Assembly: GCA_026873275.1 (NCBI GenBank)
Contig: JANTUC010000002.1
Coordinates: 1,302,001-1,366,000, forward strand
Direction: 5' to 3'
DNA length: 64,000 bases
From: Pseudopithomyces maydicus
Lineage: Eukaryota > Ascomycota > Dothideomycetes > Pleosporales > Didymosphaeriaceae
Shown: one piece after another, positions 57,067 to 64,000 of the stretch
How positions within the stretch are numbered: position 1 is the first letter of the stretch
Layout: each line of letters opens with the position of its first letter
Position numbers and translations under genes: made by a program
The notes under the pieces: model-generated
Told to the model about the DNA's origin: nothing
Database searches by the model: none
The model's input: only the letters and a program-made list of their open reading frames with translations

Positions 57067-57138
57067 AGTAGAAAGATAAACAGTAGCTTAAGCGGAAAGA
57101 TAAACAATAACTTATGCGGAAAGAAAGAAGGCGACTTG
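57067..57138. repeat. 24-bp tandem repeat, 3 copies
   Basis: Three 24-bp units built around GCGGAAAGATAAACA, then a partial fourth (CGGAAAGACTGA) to about 57154. Directly beside the 13-bp array but unrelated in sequence. Confidence 0.85.
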
Positions 57139-57154
57139 AACGGAAAGACTGACC

Positions 57155-58076
57155 ATGGAGAGGAAGGATCAGTTGTGTAGCGGAAGGTGCCTGTGCGTAT
57201 CAAACCCTTTCCTCTCACTCGTGATCTTATTCTACATAAGGAAAACAGTCGTACTTTCCATTGTTAGATATGAAACTCTTAGTCAAAACTCAGAAGCGAC
57301 CGCGATTACGGTCATGATTTCCGACATTCTACATTGGTAGCTGACATGATCGATGAAGTGTGCCTTGGCTCCTTGCCAAAAGTTCACTTAGACAACCGTT
57401 GTTCACCTGGGTACGCTTGTCGTAGGTCGTACACAATGGGTTTACGTGTCTAAATGGCGCTGGTCTGTTACTACATAAATTTCACTTCTCCTCGGTTGTT
57501 TCTGGTAAGGTCTATGGAGGAGCTAGTCTACCTACTGCATATCAACGAGCTCGCACGAGAAAAGCCATTTTGGGGGCTTAAAGAGTGGGGTACCAAGATT
57601 TACCAAGATTTACCAAGATTTACCAGGACTACTCGACGCAACAACGCGTTTGGAGGCATGATTTCACATGATACCCCCGAAAATGAACCGGGATTCCAGT
57701 GCTATGGGGATTTAATACTCATGGCCTGTTGTATGTGGGATCTTCCTCGAAACAGTACCTCATAATAGAAGAGCGAAGAAGCCTACAGCACTGCGCTAAT
57801 CACTATCTACCTCGGTCCAAGAATTTTAGTCTCTAGACTTCTTCGCCTTTATCCACAGTAATGTTCAGCGCCCCAACCGATTGGTCCAATCGCATTGACT
57901 CAACCGTTTAGTCAGGGACTTTAGCGTAAGTAAGCTACTAGATTGATGAGCATACAAATACCCGTCTTACTATGACACTTCACATTCCGTTAAAGTTCCA
58001 GCCGGATCCCACCGTAAATCATCCAGGCAAGGTATTTTTCAATCACTGTACATCAATCGTGCCCTAGGACATCAAA
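57155..58076. other. Intergenic region with a 10-bp tandem repeat
   Basis: About 920 bp. It includes a 10-bp direct repeat (TACCAAGATT, just over 3.5 copies, 57591-57627). The frame 57454-57765 spans that repeat and has no recognisable domain. The right end carries the hydrolase promoter. Confidence 0.5.
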
Positions 58077-58955
58077 ATGGCCAAACCGACTATTGTAATT
58101 GTCCCAGGCTCCTTTGCGGTAAATGGAGCTTACCAACCTATTGTGGACCAACTACGAGCTCAGGGCTACCCAGCGCTCGAAGTCTTCCTTCTCTCGACAG
58201 AGAAGAGATTAGGGTTGGAACCTGCTACGATGGAAGAAGATGCGAAAAAAGTTCGTGCAGTAGTCGAAGCACTCGTTGCACAAAACAAAGAGGTGGTGGT
58301 CTTGTGTCACAGTTACGGGGGCACGCCAACGACGCAAGCTCTAGCGGGTATCCAAGTCAAGAGGATCATTTATCTTACAGCCATCGCCCCGAAGGTCGGT
58401 GAATCCCATGCTGACGCGATGGCCGGTCCAGTGATCGAGGCAGTCATAGGCAGTGCTGTGGTAGGTTTCTTCCGTAACGTTATCAGCTTTGAGCGTCGGG
58501 ATCTCATCAACTGGCTGCCCAATACATTTCAAATACTAGTGCTAATATAATTTGAAATAGAACGGCTACATGCATACCGATCCTGCTCAGCTCGCTGGTG
58601 GCATCGGGAACGACTTTGAGTCGTGGGAATATGCGTACGAATGTGCCGAGAAGCTACCTCATCACTCTGCCGTCTCTTTCACGAACAAGGTAACCCAGGT
58701 CGGCTACGAGAAAAACCCGGTGAGCTATATTTTTACCGAGAAGGACTTCATTGTTAGCCCAGGTGAGTACCAACAATCGATTTGCTTGAACTAAAACACT
58801 GAAAAGGAACAGAACTTCAGGAAAAGTATATTAAAAACATCGAAGAAGCGCAGGGGAAGAAGATTGATGTAGTCCGGAAGCCATGGGGACATTGCCCAAA
58901 TTGGAGCAGGCCTAAAGAGTTCATTGACGTTTTGATTGGAGAGGCTGAGAAATAG
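58077..58955 (+). CDS. Alpha/beta-hydrolase family protein (esterase-like)
   Basis: Exons 58077-58460, 58561-58762, 58813-58955; 242 aa. Seen: VIVPGSFAVNGAYQPIVDQL (oxyanion-loop region), nucleophile elbow VVLCHSYGGTPT with Ser, RIIYLTAIAPKVGES, acid in YIFTEKDFIVSP and His in RKPWGHCPNW, the full Ser-Asp-His triad in order. Splicing of the 100-nt first intron at GTAGGT restores NGYMHTDPAQ, the typical continuation. No signal peptide. Substrate unknown; such small hydrolases often act on esters or lactones. Confidence 0.85.
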
Positions 58956-60361
58956 GTAATAGAACATTTGTAACACCGCGTGGCGTAAATATGATGACAT
59001 TCTTGAGGCTGGTCGTTATGCGTCCACTGTTGATGTGTGCTTCCAACGTCATCTTCAAGAGTGTTGCAGCAAACTGTTAGCATGTGCTCGCGGGACATGA
59101 TTTCATGTCTGGTGATCTTCAAGGTAAGTATAGCTAAATTAAACTACGCGGTATTCTAGGATTTACAATCTTAGGGAACCTAGTACTGCCAGTCACCCCT
59201 AGCATGGACCAAGCCGATGAGAGGCGATATATGGTAAAGCAGGGTGTGAACCAAAAATATATGATGATATATACCAAAGGAAGGTATTTTCTGGTTTGAC
59301 TAATCTGCAATCCGGTCCTCTATCTCAACGGGCAATTCTCTTTTGTACAAGTTCGTCATTCGAGTGAAATCCCGGCTTCTGATCTACTCAATCCCTTCGG
59401 GCTTACCCAGCTATTCGTCGTAGTCGACAAGAGCCGATCCTGTGCCGAACTTGCCAAGCACGCTAAGCATCCATCGCGCATGAATGCACGATTGAGCACG
59501 TGAGTGATTCCATCCGAGTTTCTCACTGCGATCGAGGATCTGAAAGTTCGAAAAGAGTCCCATGACCTCTCTGCAACATGTACTTATGTTTGCTTTGATT
59601 TTTGGGCGCCGAAGACACCACTCTCGCGCAGTAGGTGAGGATGGATTGTCTCCGACCAATGAGCTCTCAGCTCGGCGTCTCCGCACAAGCTTCGTTAGTT
59701 CGCGTGATGGCGTTGTCCGATGGTGCTTCAACCGTGCCGTTGCCGATCCCTGATGCTTGAAGCCTATTCCCGAACGCTTGAAGAGCGTCAACTCGTATCC
59801 TTTGGTTAGGATCCGATGAGTTTGATACATCTGAGAGTCTATGAACTAGATGGGGCTGGACAGTTGCTCGTCTCGCGTGCCACTTGGAATACTGGGATAC
59901 TGGAATACTGATACGCGTGGGCAGCACCGTGGATATCGATGATGGTTTTGCCGCTTGATCCTCGAATAAGCAGGTCAGCACGCCCGGACATGGTGAAGGG
60001 AAGAGGCTAAGGTATCTTTGCGAGACGGTGCCCATAGCGGGCCCGATCACAGCAAACAGCCGCAAGCAGGTGTCACTGGGTTCTATTCGTTCGTAAGGAT
60101 TGTGGGTCGTACAGACCAAGCTTGCACTTCCCAGCTTCTCGATACGTGCGGGGCGCCACCTCGCAAGATAAATAGTTGGGGATGACCACCCTGCAGGGCC
60201 GCTGTGCGACTCCCACCTGATGCTAACACCCTCCTGCTGCTGAGGCCCAGAAATTTCCACCAGCGCCCCCATTCGTGATCGAGCGACTGTCCACACGTGT
60301 TAATCCGAGTGCGAATAATTTGAGAACCCCAAGCGACGTCATTGTCCCAAAGCGCCACACC
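58956..60361. other. Intergenic region with a possible gene relic
   Basis: About 1.4 kb. Minus-strand frames at 59411-59830 and 59667-60296 overlap. The end REVMGLFSNFQILDRSEKLGW...ARWMLSVLGKFGTG looks protein-like and is preceded by a good acceptor (GTTGCAG), so it may be a last exon or relic. I could not build a consistent gene. Confidence 0.35.
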
Positions 60362-62162
60362 ATGTCGAAGGACGCAGAGTCGCCTAGCGTGGCAGCTGAC
60401 GAACACGTTCGTCGCGCAAGTATCTCGCACACAGAAAAGGGTCGCTGGGAAAGGTTATGGCCAGTGATCGCATGCGGAGCGGGACTTTTCAGTGATGGAT
60501 ACCTGAACAACGTCCGTTGTCCCAACGCGCCACAACCCCATACGCGACAACCGCCGGACTAACATTCAACAGATCATCGGACCAGTCAACACCATGCTAT
60601 CCAAGATATATCCAGACGAATATGGTGCTTCATCAGCCCAGGCAAACGTAGCCAGTATAACCTTTGCGGGGACTGTTCTCGGGATGCTCTTCTTTGGCTA
60701 TGCAAGTCATCGTCGCATGATCATTTCCACTCAACTGGCTAACAAAAGTCTAGACGAGCGATCACTTTTCGAGGAAGTGGTCTCTCTTTGCCTCCACCAT
60801 TATAATAATCCTATTCGCAACCCTGGGTACTGGTAGTTACGGAGCAGGAGGCAGCCCTAGCGGACTCCTCGCGGCCCTCGTAGCTTATCGATTTTTCTTG
60901 GGTATTGGAATCGGCGGAGAATACCCTGCTGGAAGCGTTGGGTGTGCCGAGGGAACAGGCGAACTCAAAGCCGGTTCAAGAAATAAATGGTTCATTCTTT
61001 TCACGAATGTCCAGATCGACCTGGCGTTTTTTATCGCCGCTGTCGTTGCGACAATTGTGGTGAGTGCAACTCAGAGGCACTACGTCACTAGATTCTGGTC
61101 TAGGGGACTTCGAATCATGTTGACGTTTCGCAGGTCGTCGCAACAGGTGAAAATCATCTTCGGGTAGCGTGGCGAATTTGCCTTGGAATTGGGATCCTTC
61201 CACCGCTATCGCTACTGTATCTGCGTATCAAATTGCAAGAGCCAGAGGCATTCAAACGCGAATCGCTTGCCAAGACAAAGACTCCATGGCTGCTGATCTT
61301 GAAGTTTTACTGGCAACGCCTGATTATTGTCAGCATCATCTGGTTTATATATGACTTCAGCGCTTACAGGTGAGTCTGGACAAATTGTCTGTTGCATGTT
61401 AGCTTGATTGCTTATCGAAAAAAAGTTTTGGTATTTATGCCACGACAATCGTCAACAACCTCCTCGGGAAAGGGCAGCCTTTGTGGAAGAGTCTGGCGTG
61501 GAACATCCTGATCAACTTCTTCTACATCCCCGGGTGCCTCGCAGGTGCGTTTGTTGCGGATTTGAAATCGATGGGACCGAAGAAAACTTTGTTCATTGGA
61601 GTGATGCTACAGGGCGTTATCGGCTTCATTATGGCCGGTTGCTATCCCTGGCTATCAGAGCCCAAGAACATTGGAGGATTTGTTGTCGTCTACGGTGTCT
61701 TCTTAATGTTGGGAGAATTTGGCCCGGGTGATAATATCGGCCTTATCGCTTCCAAGACGTGTGCAACTGGCATCAGGTGATTTCACCCCACGTCCAGGTT
61801 CGCCTTCACTGACTCAAGACAGAGGTCAATATTATGGCATAGCTGCTGCGATGGGTAAGATCGGCGCATTTTCTGGATCTTATGCCCTTGATGCTATCCA
61901 AAAGAATGCTGGCAGTGATAAGATCGCGGCAGGACGCAATCCGTTCTTTGTTGCTAGTGCGCTGGCGTTTCTCGCGGGCGGGCTCGTTCTGCTTCTCCCA
62001 CATATCGGCCAGGACACGATCGATATGGAAGACATCAATTTCCGGGCGTACCTTGCCGAGCATGGCTACGATACATCCAAGATGGGTCTAGGAACATCAG
62101 GTGATATCAGTAGCGATGATAACGTTGCTATTGCAACCAAAGCTGGGGAGACCTCGGCATAG
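60362..62162 (+). CDS. MFS transporter, Git1/phosphate-permease-like
   Basis: Plasma-membrane permease of the glycerophosphodiester/phosphate symporter type. Exons 60362-60511, 60573-60701, 60754-61059, 61134-61369, 61426-61776, 61823-62162; 503 aa, 12 predicted spans. Seen: ACGAGLFSDGYLNNIIGPVNTML; MFS signature FAGTVLGMLFFGYTSDHFSRKW; GIGIGGEYPAGSVGCAEGTGE; YDFSAYSFGIYATTIV; GEFGPGDNIGLIASKTCATGIRGQYYG. The second intron must use a GC donor (TAT/GCAAGT) to give FFGYTSDHFSRKW. Substrate inferred: glycerophosphoinositol, glycerophosphocholine or phosphate. It is convergent with the next gene across 316 bp. Confidence 0.9.
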
Positions 62163-62309
62163 GTTGTGCTCTGTGGTCTATCAATCTGGTCTATATGTAT
62201 GCAGTTCAACGGTACACAGAAGATTATACGCTGGTCACGTTGAGGTCGAAATTATCAAGTTGCATTAACTATACTTCCATAATCCTCATTATGATGAAAC
62301 CTGATTACC

Positions 62310-62419
62310 AACCACGACTGATACCTCCAGTCATGAAAACCATGACTGGTCCTCTTGGGTCGTGAAAACCACGACCGATACCTCCAGTCATGAAAACCAT
62401 GACTGATACATGCAAACCA
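62310..62419. repeat. 57-bp tandem repeat carrying hairpins with a shared AAAAC loop
   Basis: Two copies, 57 bp apart, of a segment from AACCACGAC through CATGACTG. Hairpin 1 (62328-62348) and 3 (62385-62405): 8-bp arms CAGTCATG and CATGACTG around AAAAC. Hairpin 2 (62358-62376): 7-bp arms GGTCGTG and CACGACC around the same AAAAC loop. A weaker fourth (CATG, CAAAC, CATG) follows. They lie between the stop of the MFS gene and the stop of the convergent zinc-motif gene, so they may end transcripts or mark their 3' ends. Confidence 0.85.
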
Positions 62420-62478
62420 TGATTCATATCGCGTGTTGTAGGCCTTTCAATACGTTCGTTATGTTGCTGGTCGTTATT

Positions 62479-63706
62479 TTAGTCCACAGTAATATAGTCC
62501 ATGTCTTCCTCAGGATCTCGCTCGTGAGCAATGCGGTTCAGGCGTTCCTCGGCGCTTTCATCTTGCTCGTGAGCAATGCGGTTCAGGCGTTCCTCAGGAT
62601 CTCGCTCGTGAGCAATGCGGTTCAGGCGTTCTTCGGCGCGTTCGTTGTAAACGCGCCTCATGCCTTCGTTCCAATCGCGAGATGTGGCAAGGTCTTGGTT
62701 CCTGAAATTGTACCCATCTGAAATGCCATGACCCGAGAAATTGAAGTCATCCGGGGTCATATTGTACGCGTTTCGACCGATGTCCGCGTTTCGAGACCGC
62801 ACAGATGCCCCGCCAGCATCCCAACCTTTTCGATAAGCTTCGCGATATCCGTCCCGATGCCCTTCACGATGTCCTTCGAGATATCCTTTGCGATGTCCTT
62901 CACGATATCCTTCTGACCAGAGATTCTGATCCTGCGGAATATTCGTAGAGCTTGACGTAGAGGCCGGCGCGGAAGAAGGAGACGCGATGGGAAGCGCGTT
63001 AGGATTAGGAACACGCGTATGAGCATCCGCGCGTCGCTTGTTCCTATGACCATCAAATTGATGGTCATCGCTGTTCTGTCGCTTGTTCTGTTGAACGGGC
63101 GGCAAGTCAAGATCTAATATCTCCTCGGCAGGACCTGAGCCATTTCCATACGGCCATGCAACGAATATCGCGTAGTTATGCGTGTTGTAGAGGATTCGGC
63201 TCTCCTTTGGATTGGGCATAACCTGGAGGCCGCTCTCGGTGTACTCGTTGTCGTAGCCACATAACTTTTTTATGCCACTTCGAGTTACATAAATGCAAGG
63301 GCAAAGCTGGGCCTATCGTCAGCAGCTTGCAGTAGAACCGACAACGAGAAGACTCACTCGGGCTCGCGACCTATCGCGTGACGAACTATGTTCGTGTTTC
63401 TTGCAAATCACGCACGCGTTCTTACACTGTTTCCAGTGTGGGTGACCGGGGCCATAATTCTGGCCGCAGATGAGGCATTTGCCACTTTTGCCGGTGATTC
63501 CATATGCCCTCAATGTGGTAATGCGTATATAGCGCGAATTAGGGATGTATCGCGCAGGTTCCCACTTGAGCCCGCCATCTCGCAGTTGGTTGTCTAGAAT
63601 GCAGTTAACATAGTGAACCGCTGGCAGTTGCAGTTGACTTACCGCGTGAATTCGCGTTTGAATGATCTCTATTATCTCTTCGATGATATCTGTCGTAGGC
63701 TGACAT
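62479..63706 (-). CDS. Uncharacterised protein: Cys/His zinc-like module plus two internal repeat types
   Basis: Not recognised. Exons 63706-63643, 63593-63358, 63312-62479; 377 aa, introns 49 and 45 nt (GTAAGT...CTAG, GTGAGT...ATAG). Start MSAYDRYHRRDNRDHSN. A Cys/His-rich segment (about residues 60-90) reads CLICGQNYGPGHPHWKQC, CKNACVICKKHEH: two C-x2-C pairs plus His residues, suited to bind zinc. Next comes a conserved-looking segment (LCPCIYVTRSGIKKLCGYDNEYTESG), a Ser/Asn/Pro-rich linker, a run of four-residue repeats (GYREGHRKGYLEGHREGHRDGYREAYRKG), and a C-terminus with three copies of EERLNRIAHE. The highly charged low-complexity tail and zinc-like module suggest nucleic-acid or protein binding, as inference only. 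Confidence 0.75.
62520..62634. repeat. Coding minisatellite, three copies (45- and 39-bp spacing)
   Basis: The segment GCTCGTGAGCAATGCGG with its continuation TTCAGGCGTTC occurs at 62520, 62565 and 62604. It encodes, on the minus strand, the repeated EERLNRIAHE block. Spacing stays a multiple of three, which fits selection for an open frame. Confidence 0.9.
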
Positions 63707-64000
63707 GGAAGTTTGTCTTGAGTGTGTTGATTCCGGGGAAAGTGAGAGACAGAAGGAAAGAACGAAATATGCTGTGGGCGACGCCAAGACACGTCACGTG
63801 CCCATCCGGTGACGGGTGAGGCAGGTACAACCCAACCATCACGGCACGGCAAGTATAAGCGAACTTGAGATGAAGCGTAGATAATTGGTGTGGGAAGTGG
63901 ACTGGTCGCCAGCTTGTATACAGTTCCGAACGCGTCCTACACATCAATCATACATGTCGATGTTGAATATATCCTTGGGCCTGTTTCCAAAATCTTGATA
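63707..64000. other. Upstream region of the zinc-motif gene; window end
   Basis: 294 bp at the right edge. Frames here continue from non-coding readings of the neighbouring exon. It probably carries the promoter of the zinc-motif gene; nothing else seen. Confidence 0.4.

Overview
The window looks like nuclear DNA of a filamentous ascomycete (Pezizomycotina). The gene content (class II cellobiose dehydrogenase with a CBM1, Pth11-like membrane protein, Ste7-type MAPKK, small secreted proteins) and many 45-60 nt introns with CTAAC-type branch points suggest a Dothideomycete, perhaps Pleosporales; that placement is inference. I reconstructed 25 protein-coding genes, most with introns. Reading phase adds up across every exon, except where a single base appears to be missing. 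I found no tRNA, rRNA, CRISPR array or intact transposon.

Layout. 0-4 kb: cut-off zinc alcohol dehydrogenase, pyroglutamyl peptidase, MDR oxidoreductase. 5-9.3 kb: an 842-aa protein of unknown function with a CCCH zinc-knuckle-like motif, then a small secreted effector-like protein. 9.6-20.4 kb: hybrid histidine kinase, cellobiose dehydrogenase and Zn2Cys6 regulator, all on the minus strand. 21.6-24.5 kb: DUF7702-like membrane protein and a GPI-anchored-type alpha-amylase. 25-32.6 kb: Ste7-like MAPKK and Spt6, diverging from a repeat-rich 1.25 kb promoter region. 32.9-40.4 kb: secreted protein, cupin, Med7, DUF2235/Tle1-like hydrolase, F-box-like protein. 40.7-51 kb: nine-intron methyltransferase, alanine aminotransferase, proteasome Rpn7, mRNA cap methyltransferase, Pex11. 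52.4-64 kb: a more accessory stretch with a Pth11-like protein, a weak small gene flanked by tandem repeats, an alpha/beta hydrolase, a Git1-like MFS transporter and a zinc-motif/internal-repeat protein.

How genes may work together. Cellobiose dehydrogenase, alpha-amylase and the small secreted proteins fit a plant-associated or saprotrophic life on polysaccharides. The histidine kinase, MAPKK and Pth11-like receptor are signalling genes. Spt6, Med7, cap methyltransferase and Rpn7 are conserved housekeeping genes. I see no coherent biosynthetic cluster.

Most notable observations: (1) five conserved genes each carry an apparent one-base deletion in or beside a short homopolymer, which looks like a systematic assembly error; (2) a 57-bp repeat array of hairpins with the same AAAAC loop and different but complementary stems lies between two convergent genes; (3) an unrecognised protein joins a C/H-rich zinc-like module to two internal repeat types; (4) two GC-AG introns occur, one splitting a zinc-cluster motif.
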